DNA of 64,000 nucleotides from contig MU385892.1 in NCBI GenBank assembly GCA_022497145.1, positions 62,001 to 126,000 on the forward strand. The letters run 5' to 3'. Below are positions 45,431 through 58,374 of this stretch, piece after piece. The position numbers and the translations under genes were made by a program. The notes below the pieces were generated by a model that saw nothing but the letters and a program-made list of their open reading frames with translations, did not search any database and was not told where the DNA came from. The DNA is from Rostrohypoxylon terebratum. Lineage: Eukaryota; Ascomycota; Sordariomycetes; Xylariales; Hypoxylaceae. The stretch's first letter is position 1. Every line of letters starts with the position of its first letter.

Positions 45431-46161
45431 CTGGTTGCTGCTGGAATATGTCTCATAATGCGGAAAACGACGAAGCTTGATTGTCCAAGCCTGGGGTAGT
45501 CCTGATCGGCGTCGCGTTGATTCAACCCCTGTCCAAACTCTGGTCGGTCTGCCGGATAGCTTGTACCCTCCGCTTCGAAGCTTTTACGGTGGGAAACTGA
45601 CTTTAGCTGCAACCTAATCAATCACGTTAACTAGTACCTATGTAGGAGACCCCATTCATTTCAACAACCCCCCTGCGCTATTGACGCATCAAAATGAGCA
45701 GCAGGGGAAGTCTCAACACGAATGCTGCCCGTAAGACCGGTAAGTGCTTTGTATATAGTACTTTGTGCTATCGTAAGCATCTGCCTATTGAGCTGCCAGT
45801 GGTATATATAGTCTATGTATTCAATACAGCCCTGGAGAGCTCTCAAGTCCCCAAAGACAACCTTGAACCTTGAAACTTTTAAACTCCCAGACCCGGCCAG
45901 ACCAGAAAGCTTGTCGCGCTGGACGCCTTAAAAAAGCTTGTCTTTCCTCGTGCATAAACGAGTGGATCCACCATTGCATCCGTCCAACCAGCTTCAACTT
46001 CTCTCCGCGAATACGTAGCAGTCAAATGATGACATCGTAATTATCGACTCAAAATCCTCGACTGCATCTATTTACCCCATCTGACAAATGAGCGTGCTCA
46101 GTATCCTATCAGACCCCATGAACCTAAATTGCTCTCTAGGGCGCTTACAATGGTGGCTTGT

Positions 46162-46191
46162 TGGTGATGGGTGATGGGTGATGGGTGATGA
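46162..46191. repeat. GGTGATGG tandem repeat
   Basis: Nearly four consecutive 8-mers GGTGATGG. Confidence 0.7.
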
Positions 46192-49100
46192 GTTAATGAT
46201 TGACGGTGTTCAACCATCTTATACCATTCTGCGTTCGTCCTAAAAAGAAATGAGTCTATCGGCAGGTGCATGCTCTGAGCTAGAAAAAAAGCATCTATTG
46301 GCCTAGACGAACTCACGAACAGATAGTGTCTCGGATACTAATTCCCACTCAATTCTCCCGAGTGTTCCGGTCTAAGCATAGTGTAATAGCAAGTGACTCC
46401 AGCCTCCAGCTATTCCGAATCGACATCTCAGTCTTAGGGTAGAGTTTCGATTCCAGAGGCATCAAAAAGGTCGGGTACATGTGATTGTGGCTTGCTGATC
46501 TAAACATACTTGCTCTAGTTTTAAAGCACCATCAAATCACGTAATCAGAAACCTCATACGTTTTGCGGGAAGCTTACGTACAGTCCATCCTTCGATTCGA
46601 AGATATTGTAACGTAGCACAGACATGTGCAGAGATAAGCAGACCGACTCTGTGATCGGGCGTGTCCGATCACCTATCCGAACTGTTTCCATCCCATTCTA
46701 TGGGGTTGCACGTCTGGCTCATTCGCGGAGAACCCGTCGGGAACACAACGGGGAAGCCAAGAAATTTTTCTTGACAGCATCTTATCGGTGTGGGCCCCGA
46801 AATCCCGTTTGCTCATCCGACATGTTCGGCCCGTTCTATCTTGCTCTGCATAATCTTCTTGTGAATGTCATCATTCTGTGATTCTGAGGTTAGAGTGAGC
46901 GTATTTCCTTCAAGTTGATGTCTCTTCTTCAAGGCAACTGTGATTAAGGACAGCTCTTCCGTCTCTCTAGTTCTAGGTAGTATTGGTTTGAATGTATACA
47001 TACATTGCAGCTGACCGAACGTAACGCAGATCAGGCTTCTCGGGTCTAGTGTTGCACGATGGCTTGCTGATATCGTCAATATTAGTCCCGAGCCATGTAA
47101 TTGACCTGACCTACGTCAATATGAATGCAATCTAGGATATCCACCTTTAGAAGAAGATAATTCAGCTGCGAAGATGATATTGCGAACATGTTACCATCAA
47201 TCACAACTAGGAGTAGGTAGTCCATCCCTACCCGGGTACATGGACCTATTATACTAATGAAACCTAGTTGAAAAAAGACGCTTTGTCTGTTTTTACCATA
47301 CAATGGTTAGGCATTTCGAGACCCTAGTCAATACATATCGTCTAAACGAGGGCTTTTCGGGTGTTCACTTGCTGGTGTATGTGCGTTGGTGGATTCCGTT
47401 CCGACCCCGGCATAGCGTTCAACAATCACCTAGCTCCAATTACGTTCATATCACGGTTTGTTGTACTCATCTGACCTTCGGGTATAGCCGAGATGACAAT
47501 AACTATGTATAACAAATATACGTTGAAACTCCACAAGGCCTAGAAATCACGAACCGCAAAAGGCATGAGACCTCTATGTTTCGATTGCTGGAGTGCGTGT
47601 TGTATTTAATTTGACGAATAGTTCACCGCTTGTTACATAATATTAGGGCTCTCTTTTGATGAGAATGAGGGTCCCGCCGCGCAGGCCGCGCGTCTTAGCT
47701 GAAAGATCCATCTCACATTCATCGTTGGTACGAAAACGTCCCAATTCTCTAAACAATTAAATTTCCTACATCACCGGCCAAATCCTGGCGTCCCTTTCGG
47801 GATAAATAGGGATAAAGGTAGATCAATTGATTCTGCTGGCGATAGAGGCTATATCTTTTCCCATGAGACTGATAACCACGTACTGCCCGCTTTTGAGACC
47901 TCCAAATCCAGAAGTACCCACAGCCTATTTGTAGGCTTTCATCATACCCTCTAATAAGGATCGGGAGGTTACCATTTGTCAAAGATTTGGAGACTATAAT
48001 TGTAGATACGACTACACCCCAAAAGAGACGGTTGGGATTGAGTGAGGCAGCGCATGAAAATTCAGTTACCTTTGCGACGTCAGATAGTCGTGCTTCATAG
48101 GCTCGCTAGGTAATAGAAGATAATTCTATGCCCTCGCTAGATACCTAGATATGAATGCCGGGATTCATCAACATCACTGATAGGCTGTGTTGGTCCAGGG
48201 GGCATCATTCATGAGACGTAGACTACCTAAAGAGGCACTCGAGGAGGAATCAGCAGCTGCGGTTATCATGATCTGAACCTTTAGCTTTCTCTTAAGGTTA
48301 TTTCCCCTCGATTTGAGAACATAGGTAAGTGAAATTATCCTCACAATATACATCAAGTGTCTTAAAAACGGGAAATAATTTTGTTCAAGATCATCTGTGT
48401 GATGAAAATCCACGCAGAAAATCCGAGGGGAGTCAGCCCAGTGACCGCTTGAATATCTCCTCAAGCAATATTAATGTCGTATTGGAAGAAACTGATTTGA
48501 ATAGGTACCTATACTAGATTGCGCTGGTACATTTCAAGTCTGGTCAAATCACCTGGTCTTCAATTTAGGAAGACAATAATACTTACTCGTGTACCTACTA
48601 GGTATACCTCCTCAACTTCAATCTCGACTAACTACCTACCCAGTAGGTATTACTGGAAGGAATTATCTCCTCGAAGTCCATCTATTCTTATAGCTAGGTA
48701 GGTATTTATATGATGTTAAGGCTTTATAGCATTTTTTTAGGTTGCATGTTACGGGTGCGTGAAGGGAGGCTGATGCCCTGATCAAAATAACACATTGCCA
48801 TGGTGGCAATCATTTCAATGTGCCTTTCACCTAGGTGCTCGTTTTCAGCAATTGTTCGCCTATCTTTTGCTAGTAGCGATATTTCCAACTCTTTTATTGA
48901 CACATATCCTCCTACATCAACTAAGAATCATCCAAGATTCTGTAAAAGGGATTATATATGAGCCTTATGATGTCCCCTAAGGATGAACAATCAACTATTG
49001 CTTCATCCTCTGGTCATTTCTAGATCCTCACTCTTAGGAACGGAGCACGTAGCTTTTTACAAACCCGATCAAGATTCGCTTCTTCCCTGTCCATCATGCC

Positions 49101-50207
49101 CCCTCATTCACAGTCGTCCGGAAGCGTATAGGGTCGCGTTTTACTGTTCGATATCAATTAGTATGGTCGATGTTACTGTGCTACTGCTTTTGAGGTCTGT
49201 ATATCTACATCGTACGTTTACCTCACGATGCTCCAACCCCTTTTTAAGTACATAGGTACTAGGTACATATGTTCTTGGCAGTCTTGGCGCGGACCTACGA
49301 TTCTGCTGTCTCTCAGCGCCACGATTACAGCCACCCCATAGAGTAATGTTGTCGCGTTTGTTTCATCAATGTCAACTACTTATGGAGTTTCTTGTCCGGA
49401 ACTTGTAATCAGCCTTAAGCCGTTGAGGATAGTGGCTTGCGTCTGAGATGGCTGGCCTGCCTTGGCATTTTTGGTATACCTAGGACCTAGGTAGTTATTT
49501 TGCTGTTTGCTGGCTGAGACTGGAAAAATACTGGAGGTACCGTGGCGCAGACACTAGGGACGAGATTTTCCTTTTTACTTCATTCCCGATCGTCTCGTCA
49601 AGGTTCAAAATCTGCAATCACTGACGTTAGGTATTGTCATTTTCCCGCTCTGGAATGCCTAGCCCTGTACCGAAACTCACAATTAGTGCCTGTGCTCTCT
49701 CCGGTTTTACTTTAAGGAGGAGACTGGAATCCACGAGGGTTCAGCTCATCAACGGATGGCTGTAGATCTGTCACACGGCATACGCAGGTCGAGGCGCCAC
49801 CCACGTCTACGAGCCCTCGCAGATCGCTAAGGGCGCGTTGAGTTTCCTGAAGCGACACTGTGTTTTGCTCAACCCCGCTAATGTGGCGATTGGCTGTAAC
49901 CTGTGAGCGGGCGGAATCCCCAGTCACGAAAAACCTCATTTCAATAATCTATCGCCCATTGAAGCGGGCGCATGCGTGGCCAAGTTTCTCCAGTGAGAAC
50001 ATCCCTACGGATGCTGCCTATAGGTACTTGAGAAATATTCTGGAAAAGATCACAGCAGGCACGATGGCAATGAACCTTTTTTTTCATACTTCAGAATGCT
50101 TTTTAAACGACAAACATGGCAGACTAAACACAGCTATCTACACGCTACCTCATCGTAACCTCCTCACTCTTACTTTCACTCATTAAATGACGACCATGGG
50201 TGACTTC

Positions 50208-51531
50208 TTACGCGGCTTGCGTGGTGTTCGGGGGAGGCGGGAACGGACCTCCGGGACCTCCGGGACCTCCAGGGGGGAAGCCGGGGCCACCAGGGGGAAA
50301 GCCGGGGAAGGCTCCGCCGGGAGAAGCAACACCACCTCCCTCGTAGTAGTGGGCAGCAGGGCGAGCATAGGCGGTCTGATTGGCTTTGGTGTCGACGAAG
50401 ACGGTCTGGTAAGCGAGAAGACCATCTCCTAGACTGTCGCCGAGCTGTATGTAAGAAACGAAGGGATCATACTCGGCGGTAGAACCCTGAGCATCGATCC
50501 AGTCGTTAGCGTTCAGAGTAAGGGGCTGCTGGTTGGTGCTGTATGGCTCGAGCTCCCTGGTGGCGTAGATAAGGTCCTGGTCGAAGAAGAGCTGACCAAT
50601 GTGGTTGGCCTTGCCGTCCAGAACATACGTGTTGTTGGGCAGAACGGTCGCATTCTGAGTGCTCATGACATGGATATGAGGGGTTCGGCCCATGTAGTGG
50701 CCAGGGAAAACAGTGTCGAACTGTACTACACCATCCTCGTCGGTGATCTGGACACCACGGCAGTAGGTGGTGTTGAGGCCAGCCTGGTCCGTTATGATGA
50801 CGCCGCTGTAAGAACCAGTGGCGTTGGTGTGCCAGATATCAATCAGCATTTTAGGAACCGGTTCGCATGTGTTGAGATCGATGAATTGTATGTCAAGGTG
50901 AAGCGGCACACCCGGCTGCTTTTCGGTAACATCAACCTACCACGCGAAGTCAGTATATCTTTCTATGAGAATAAAACATAATTGACTCATAATGAAAGGC
51001 ATAAAAATCTATATGAAACTATCACGGTAAAAATAACTTACCCGAATCAACTCGCCCGCAACCCAGTATGGACCAATAGTAACCTCGGGAACGAGAGACG
51101 CAGTCGCATTCGAATCGAAGATAATGTCTAGTGGGGTTTCCAAAGAATATCCTGACTGCGAAACATCATGAGAGATGTTTAGGTACTTCTCCAGGTCAGC
51201 CTGGCCTCGCTTGGTCTTCAAGCGCTCTAAGAAATGATTAGCAAAGCCTTCAGGTCGCCAACATTATATGATAGGACTTACTGTCGGTGAGACCGCGCTT
51301 CTCACGGAGTGCTTGAGCGGTAGCAGCACGGCGAGCAACCGATCGAGCCTTAAGAGCGGTGGTTTCTGAAGCACAACCGGTGATAGCACGACGAGCACGA
51401 GCCTGAGCGTGCCCATGCATAGCTCTCTCATGCGCTCTCACTTCTTTGCTGTCACCCGGATGGGCAACAGCAGTCTCCATCAAGGAGAATATCGCCAAGG
51501 AGGCGGCGATCTTGCGTAGGATAGCCATCAT
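50208..51531 (-). CDS. Secreted intradiol ring-cleavage dioxygenase-like protein
   Basis: Model join(51282..51531, 51042..51226, 50208..50936) on the minus strand, 387 aa. Signal peptide MMAILRKIAASLAIFSLMETAVA, then a His/Ala/Arg-rich pro-region HERAMHGHAQARARR. The dioxygenase fold shows TIGPYWVAGELIRVDV (first Tyr ligand), MLIDIWHTNATGSYSGV and VFPGHYMGRTPHIHVMS, which contains Tyr and two His of the usual Fe(III) Tyr2His2 set. The enzymes open catechol-type rings; extracellular fungal members are thought to act on lignin- or humus-derived phenolics. Exon junctions keep phase and rebuild the domain. The C-terminus is a Gly/Pro repeat (PGFPPGGPGFPPGGPGG) after GGGVASPGGA, unusual for the fold. 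Substrate unknown. Confidence 0.93.
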
Positions 51532-54500
51532 GAACCAAAGCCAAGAACCCAAAAACCTCAAGCGTGCGGAATGATGTAGAAAGAGTGGAATCCCTGTCTA
51601 CGACCGAGAGAAAATCGAGAGCGCACAGCCTGGGGAAGTATTGACATCTTTATATACCTATTCAACCGCTTATATGATATGATCTACATTGTCAATATGT
51701 AGCCGCTCGCCCAAGGCTTCACCCAGAGTATCTCTCACGCAAGAACGCCGCGATATTCTTTTCCCTTATCCCTAATGAGACTCTCCTAAATTGGAATGGC
51801 CGGGGCTCCCCTCCCGTTAGCCCCCCGGATCTACATAGATTCGCCCAGGGATCTGATAGCGGGTCATATCAGGGGTCCATCCCACTTCGGCATAATGGAC
51901 AAGACTGGCATGTATCAGTAGCCAATGAGATAGAGCCGGTTGAAAACCCAGCGATACTAAAGGCTGTTAATCCGGGGCCAAGAACGACGTCGAATGAGTC
52001 TTGGGGTACAGCATACTGTGGTAGTCTCATGGAAGGCTCATGGGTTAGGTACGTGGTTTTCAAGCATAAGGCACCTCTTCTATTGAACTGCATCTATTGG
52101 TTGGCTTCGACTTTCACTTCCGCACCCAACTGATCTCTCCGTGATTGACCGAGGAATACAATCAACTTTGACTTCACCTACCGGCTATTCGCAATCCGTA
52201 CCTAAGGCATCATAGTCTGAAATCTCTGATTACATCAAAGTATGTCCAGTTATACATACCTACCTAAGCTGAAAGTAAAAATGGTTTTGTGATAACCAGG
52301 AAAAGATTTTGTCGCCGGCCTTTTGTAAGTAAATGGAAGCCAAAACTCCGCAAATCGTCAGTAACAGAGCTTTATGACTCAACTAAAGTAAAGCTTGTCC
52401 TCAAAAGAATTGGGAGATTGAGCATCGTGTGCAGGTTTGGCACGAATCCCAATCTACTGCTATGCCTTATGTAACCTAAACGCGCGGCTCTCCTATAGTG
52501 TCCAATATCAATGAGGCGCCAAGAAGTTGCAGTAGCATATAAAGTATTCCTTACTGAGATGCTTAATACAAGGCTCACGACACGCTGGAACATTCTTGCA
52601 TCTTGCAATTCCCATTTTCGAACCTATAATAGGTATAAAATTCAAACATAAACCTTGGCAGGCGGTGTTGGGTTATTCGGCGACCTATCGTCTCATACCT
52701 CTCCTATGCGGAACGGTAGTTGAGGCCCACTCTAACCTCCTGAGCCAAGACTGCATACGCCATCTCGACACTTATCCCACCCCACTTCACTTCCTAGAAT
52801 CCTTGTACATTCACGATGCAACAAAAGAAACCAACTAATAAGAAGACCGAGAATGGTAAGCGGAGGTAGATATGGAAGGTTGAAGTTGATTCCGAAGTCA
52901 GTAGACGAAAGTCCGCTTCGTTGGGCTGAATAGCAACTCAGATCGCGTTGGAGAACATGACTTTTTGCCACGCACGTTCCATAGATATGATAGCAAAGGC
53001 ATGGACTTATGCCATAGGGGTTACATTTTCACTCTCGGGATTCGGGAATGCTGACTATCCAATACAATCTAGTTAAATTATTTTGTTAGGAGGACTGCGA
53101 GGCGCGTATCGACGACGAGGAGCTTGGCGGACTAGTTATGGACAAGTCCTCATCCAAGGTATCAGGATACAAACCTAACAGATAAGAACCGTTCGCCGTG
53201 GGCATGCGAGGATTTTCAAGCTGTTTACGGTATAGATATCGGCAATAGTTTTGTTTGTACCATTTCCAAGTCTAGCCCCCAACTTGTTTTCTCAACGGAC
53301 GAAACTCCGATCTGATCAAACCATTGATATTCACAAGGAAAAAATATAACATGCGCGTCATTCTCATCGTGTACCCCAGAGAAGATCGGACACTTTTTTC
53401 TGTAAATATATACGTGGCTTAAATACCCTTTCTCATGGAACACTTGATTTCATCCTTAGTCTCTTTGTAAGAAATAAGTACCTAGTCAAGCTACCCGCTC
53501 GAACTCTTCACGGATATCTTTTCTTATATCTGATCGCTTACTAGTGGTTAGGGTTAACCTGTCATGTTTGAAGACCGAAGAAACATCATTGAAGTGACCA
53601 TTGTTTGAAATGCATCCTTTAGCTTCAAAATGGTGTTGCCCTTTTTGCTAATAAGTCGTTTGGCTTTAACGCGTATCCTAGCATCAGAGGGTATTTTGAC
53701 CTTCAAGAGTGTGACTTAGTGGTCTGAAATTGAGACTTGAGAGTGTAGGTAGAACACGGCAGAAGTAGCACGCCTTTTTCGTGCTTCTGAGCTATGAAAA
53801 TCTCATTTCGTGAGTTCTATAACTGAATACATCCAACGTAGCCATTCCAAAAGGGCACCTTAGAGACTAGGCCCACGGTGATTTTTCTAATACTTAGCTC
53901 TAGCACAGCTATCTTGATCATCCCTGTAAATAACAAGGCCCCTTACATTACCTACCAGAATCTTCATCTCCGCCTCGTAAGGCGTTCTATCTAACATATT
54001 TGCATAGATTCGACACGCCAATGATGCTTCGATACTTTATAATCGCCCTCTCTTAATTCCTAGAAACTAGACAAACGCCCGACGTCTATTCAGATATTCC
54101 AGAAAAATATTTTCTACTTTTGACATTACACCTCTACAATGAAGCTTCATAGATCAACAAGGCACACGATATTCTTACGTAACCTAACACACAACTCTAC
54201 CTTGTTACAGGTCGACAATGTGACGAGCCGCAATAACGTTGCATTAGATTGCACATGGTATATGCACTATTAAATCTTGCCATAAAGCTTCGTCTGTTAA
54301 ATGACATACGCGTTCTCTATAATATATCAATATTAGCCGGCAACAAATCCACGTAACCCCTTTCCCATAAAAGTAAGCCACCAAGACCCCAAAAATGTAC
54401 CGGCAAACATAGGTAATCAAAGGCTCCAGGACTGAGGGATATTACCTAGCATTTCCTCCTGACTAACCCGAATGTGGTTTCCGGAGGTCACCTAAAGTTG

Positions 54501-54781
54501 ATAGACTCACCGTAGTTTTGGTGGATATCTTGTATTGAACGCTCCTGGCTATTTGAGTCGTACGAGAATTACTTTCAAAAATCGTACGAAATGACGGCTA
54601 TCTGAAAGTGATATCTAATAATGATTCAACCTTTGCAGGAACAATATAACTGATAGGCAAGTAAAGACTCCCTTACACAGGCTAATTAAACCCCTATTTG
54701 ACAAGATTATTAACATGAAATGACTCAGCAACGCAAAGATCTTTATTTCCCAACCCCCTTGCCTAGATAGTGCAAGGCCTC
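51532..54781. other. Intergenic, 3.2 kb
   Basis: Contains the dioxygenase promoter; the rest is AT-rich. A tiny two-exon possibility (ATG at 52819, acceptor near 53092) was considered and set aside. No RNA gene or mobile element recognised. Confidence 0.45.
51648..51656 (-). promoter_or_regulatory. TATA box of the dioxygenase gene
   Basis: TATATAAAG on the minus strand, about 120 bp before the ATG at 51531. Confidence 0.5.
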
Positions 54782-55834
54782 CTAGTCGTCCGCAACTCGC
54801 GCCAAAACACCAAGTTTGGGCATTGTTAGCCATGCAGCATGATTTGGATTGATGCTATCCGGACTGTGTGTGTGCATTAACCACGTCACAGGTATACGAT
54901 ACAACCATAGACTCTTGTTAATCTCTGCTACAAAACGACTGATGGAATGATCCGGCGTGTCGTGTCCCATGTTCCAATGTGCTGCATCTTCCGCTCGCAC
55001 CTCGACATACTTGCAGTCTTTCCCCTGAAATACATGGCGGCAACCATCATTCAAATACAGACGTCCGGCCCTATGTGCTGGAGAAATCCGATAGTCGATG
55101 AACCATATGGTCTTAGCCCAGCAGCAGCACGCAGCCAGGACAATGCATTCGAGGGTGCCGGAATTTCGATTGGAGTAGCGGTCATAGTATCTATTATTTG
55201 TTACGAAGTGTCGTCTCAGAGCGTCGTAGGCCGTCGACAAATCGAGCAACCACTCGGGATCAAACTCGAAGGCCAGATTATACTCGGGAGATCCGGTCAT
55301 CTCGAGTATCGGCACGTCGATCGATAGTTGCGACCAGACCATGAGTGAGTAGTTGACAAACGGCTGCAAACAGAACAGGTCTTCTTTGGGATTGACAGTG
55401 ATGCGTTGCTTGGTGCCATTGGCTGGAATTGTCCCGTTGGCATATCCATTCGTGGTCTGCCCCTCGACTTGTTGGGGTGCGCTCTTCTTTCCGAACCGCC
55501 TTAACATTGCTTTCCGAGACTCCCAGCAAGCTGCCCAGAGCCCGCTGTCTATCGTATATCCCGAGGGGTTGTTGTCAAACCAGGAAGGAACATCTACGCC
55601 TGTTCCGCTGAAGCGCGGGGGGGTTAAGCCGCCTGTTATAGAGGATTGAGGCCTTTGCCAAACCGCGGAGTTGGCGATAACCCCCGGAAGGATATTAAAA
55701 GATTCATTCCAATTTACATTCCAGATAAAGAAAAAGTGAGCTGCTGGTACATCGGGGCGGACTGCGGCCTCCCATATCAGCATTTGAATCTCTAGTGGCA
55801 GTAGAGGAAAGAGGCGGAATGTTGTAAGTGCCAT
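54782..55834 (-). CDS. 2EXR-domain fungal protein
   Basis: Single exon, 350 aa. It opens TFRLFPLLPLEIQMLIWEAA, the classic 2EXR start (F..F..LP.EI...IW..A). The middle has SGLWAACWESRKAMLRRFGK (the C.ESR step shared by the family) and an Asn/Gly-rich insert (TTNGYANGTIPANGTKQ). The C-terminal half is globular with LECIVLAACCCWAKTIWFID. These proteins are abundant in filamentous ascomycetes, lineage-expanded and of unknown function; some lie near incompatibility-type loci. No signal peptide or membrane segment. HET-C lies 5 kb away, but I see no proof of a link. Confidence 0.85.
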   Translation of the reverse strand: MALTTFRLFPLLPLEIQMLIWEAAVRPDVPAAHFFFIWNVNWNESFNILPGVIANSAVWQRPQSSITGGLTPPRFSGTGVDVPSWFDNNPSGYTIDSGLWAACWESRKAMLRRFGKKSAPQQVEGQTTNGYANGTIPANGTKQRITVNPKEDLFCLQPFVNYSLMVWSQLSIDVPILEMTGSPEYNLAFEFDPEWLLDLSTAYDALRRHFVTNNRYYDRYSNRNSGTLECIVLAACCCWAKTIWFIDYRISPAHRAGRLYLNDGCRHVFQGKDCKYVEVRAEDAAHWNMGHDTPDHSISRFVAEINKSLWLYRIPVTWLMHTHSPDSINPNHAAWLTMPKLGVLARVADD

Positions 55835-55938
55835 AATGAATGTTTGTATCGGTACTTGTCTTGAGTAAGAGTTTTAAGAATTATTTGGGAAAGTGTTAGA
55901 TGTGCGATTGATCAATTTCCATTAGAGAATAGCTCTCT

Positions 55939-55946
55939 TATTTATA
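55939..55946 (-). promoter_or_regulatory. TATA box of the 2EXR gene
   Basis: TATAAATA on the minus strand, about 105 bp before the ATG at 55834. Confidence 0.5.
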
Positions 55947-56285
55947 AGGAAATATTTGGAATTTGCGAAGTATCTGAAGCCATAAACCTAGGTAATAAAC
56001 TTCAAGCCCCTGAGCCACTCAGGGGTAGTATAATATTGACTTCACCATTGAAACTTACACACCGCCTCTCAAATTTCTGCTATGATAAATAATGCCACCC
56101 CTCCAAACAAGCCACTGTGGGAGGGAATACCAAATAGTAGATCAATAAAAGTTTTGGCCCGTCTCTTATCCAACAAAAACCGCATATTGGGCGATAGTAA
56201 AGTTAAGAGGTGTAACTAGGTAGGTTAGCATATATTTTGCCACAGACATCCCGAAGATGAAACTATATCCTATCTTTCTATCTAT
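55947..56285. other. Intergenic, about 340 bp
   Basis: It lies between two minus-strand genes; only AT-rich flank with a TAGGTAGG motif near 56217. Confidence 0.5.
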
Positions 56286-57176
56286 CTATAGAATTGTCAA
56301 GTCAGCAACCACAGCTCTATGATCGCTAATAAAAACGCCATCGATATAATTAGTCAAGAACTCAAACTGCTGCGCCGAGTACAGGTTATCAGCGGCAGGT
56401 CCAAACCAGACGAAATCAATGCGACTCTTCCCCGTCGTCGAGAAGCCCGTGTACGTAAGCTGATTAGTGCCCAACCTTGTGGCGCCCGAGTTCCACAGCT
56501 CCGTCAGGTACCCCGTGTCGGAGAGCGTGGTGTACGCGTCGCCGCCGGGCTCCGAGTTGAAGTCGCCGGTGAGCGTGACGGGCAGGGGCCCGTACTGCTC
56601 CTGCACGGCCTGGATGCGCGAGACCACGACCTTGATGCCCTCGCTGCGAGCCTGCGAGCTCACGTTGTCGAGGTGCGTGTTCGTGTGGATGAAGCGTTTA
56701 CCCGTGGCGATGTGCTCGAACACGGCGATTACGCTGACGCGCCGGCTGCCTGCGCCCCACCCGAACGAGACCTGATCCGGCGTAGGGGACAGCCACTTCT
56801 GCTCGCTGTAGACCAGCTTCAGGACGTCGGTGCGGTAGATGATCGGGTTGTATTCTCCCGACTTGGCGCCGTCATCGCGACCGAAGCCATAGTGAGTCCA
56901 GGGAGATCCAAGTCCGCTCTTGATGTCGTTTAGTTGCGCATCGAGGACCTCTTGAAGGCCGAGAACGGAGACGGACCCATCGGATGTTGCATTGTCGATT
57001 ACGGTCTTCAGCTGGTTAATTAGACCCGCGCGTCGGTCGGACCAGGGCTTCTCATTGGTCTCGAGAGAGGTGGCGGCGTAACGGATATTAAAAGAGACGA
57101 CGCGGATAGGGAGACTAGCCGTCCTGGCTACGTCAGCGGCGGCTAGGACGTAAGCAAGCACTGAACCGAACCTCAT
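56286..57176 (-). CDS. Secreted endonuclease/exonuclease/phosphatase-family protein
   Basis: Single exon, 296 aa, signal peptide MRFGSVLAYVLAAADVARTA. The EEP fold shows all catalytic steps in order: SFNIRY (Asn), LGLQEVL (metal-binding Glu), FIHTNTHLDNVS (His/Asp), LTGDFNSEPGG (Asp/Asn) and VFISDHRAVVADL (Asp-His). The family includes DNases, sphingomyelinases and phosphoesterases; the secreted fungal branch with GGDAYTTL after the GDFN motif is generally annotated only as EEP. The substrate is not visible. It may release phosphate from extracellular nucleic acid or sugar phosphates. Confidence 0.93.
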   Translation of the reverse strand: MRFGSVLAYVLAAADVARTASLPIRVVSFNIRYAATSLETNEKPWSDRRAGLINQLKTVIDNATSDGSVSVLGLQEVLDAQLNDIKSGLGSPWTHYGFGRDDGAKSGEYNPIIYRTDVLKLVYSEQKWLSPTPDQVSFGWGAGSRRVSVIAVFEHIATGKRFIHTNTHLDNVSSQARSEGIKVVVSRIQAVQEQYGPLPVTLTGDFNSEPGGDAYTTLSDTGYLTELWNSGATRLGTNQLTYTGFSTTGKSRIDFVWFGPAADNLYSAQQFEFLTNYIDGVFISDHRAVVADLTIL

Positions 57177-57262
57177 TTTGAGACACCGTGGATAGATTAA
57201 TTATCACAAGGTGAGGCCTTGGGTGTATAATCTATTCGCCACCTGATCTTCGCACGATCGAG

Positions 57263-57270
57263 TATTTATA
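57263..57270 (-). promoter_or_regulatory. TATA box of the EEP gene
   Basis: TATAAATA on the minus strand, about 90 bp before the ATG at 57176. Confidence 0.5.
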
Positions 57271-58374
57271 AGCGGTGTTGACCAGCCATCTCTCGGTCGA
57301 ACTTCCGGGAACGTACCTGACCTAGGCGGCCAATTTCCAGGTTATACCACCTATGAACGTTCGATATAGGACCTACAGTTGCGACTTTCAGACGCACGTG
57401 GGGTAGCATCAGATCTGAGAGCAGCTTGGCATGCAGAGGTTATGGGAATTTCCGCGCATGCCAAGAACTGACGAGAAAGTCGATGATACGAGCTGCGGAA
57501 AAATGATGCAGAGTAATATATCTCGCTACATTTATTGGGCGAATAATGTCCGTGTAGAGTAGGTGGTACAGTTGTACAGTTGGTACAGTCCGCATGTCAA
57601 CTCGATCGATGATGCCCCCAAATGTCCCCGGACGAGTAATATCTCTCACGCTAGGTAGGTAGTCTCTGTTCCCCCTCTTTCTTTGGCCATGACCACCAAC
57701 CTTCCAAAGGCAATATCAGGCTTAGAGTTCAACTAATTGGGCATTTGTATCATCATTACTAGCGATAGGGACACTCGGCGGGTTAATGTTTTTAACGCAT
57801 CAGTTGATGGCTCTAGGGAATGGTGCTTGCGTCAGAATAGTCAACATCATCGACACCACCCATATATCCTAAGACGCTGGGAGGAGGATAGTCGTCGATA
57901 GAGCGTAATTTCTTTTCACCCACCAGATGAACATCAAATAAAATCGCTCTTCACCATAGCAACATGATGTGATTTTGTTGCCGTCGAGGAAGGTTCAAAG
58001 AAATCAAGAGAACCCTACTTGAAGACTAGGTACCTAGAGAGGTCTTGAGTTTAGATTACAGAAGACGTGGTAGTCTGGATAGGACATGGTGGATATCATG
58101 CACACAACAACACTAATGACAAGAGACTCACGACCCAGCCAAGCCAAAAAGTGCTACTTGGTCAAGATGATAACGACGACTTCACTCAAGAATCTGTATT
58201 TCAAAACTTTCCAGACAAATAACACGGCTCAAACTGCGCCGTTGATCTTAGGTATTTACGAAATCTAAAAATATATACAATCAATCTCCTTAAATCCCGT
58301 ACACAACCCCCCACATCCTGCCCCCCCGTCACCCATCCATCCATCCATCTCACCCTGCCGCAAGCACCTAACAC
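57271..58374. other. Intergenic, 1.1 kb
   Basis: No gene seen. TAGGTA motifs at 57652-57662 and 58028-58036, and a CATC-type tetranucleotide run at 58333-58348 next to the GH45 stop. Confidence 0.5.

Larger units (their letters stand above)
43446..50207. other. Gene-poor region, 6.8 kb
   Basis: No open frame with motifs or a convincing splice chain on either strand. It holds simple repeats at 43583-43610, 44072-44089, 44318-44405, 45407-45430 and 46162-46191, and frequent TAGGTA motifs (48500-48705, 49247-49500). A short GC-rich patch lies at 47670-47695. A 75-codon ATG frame at 49712-49939 (minus) is unrecognised. It could contain lncRNA, decayed transposons or a centromere-distal heterochromatic block; none is shown. 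Confidence 0.45.

Noticed and set aside
52819..53145. Tiny two-exon gene with MQQKKPTNKKTEN and a GAGGACTGCG exon
   Set aside because: The intron would be about 235 nt, the product about 40 residues, and two frames of the second exon look equally likely.
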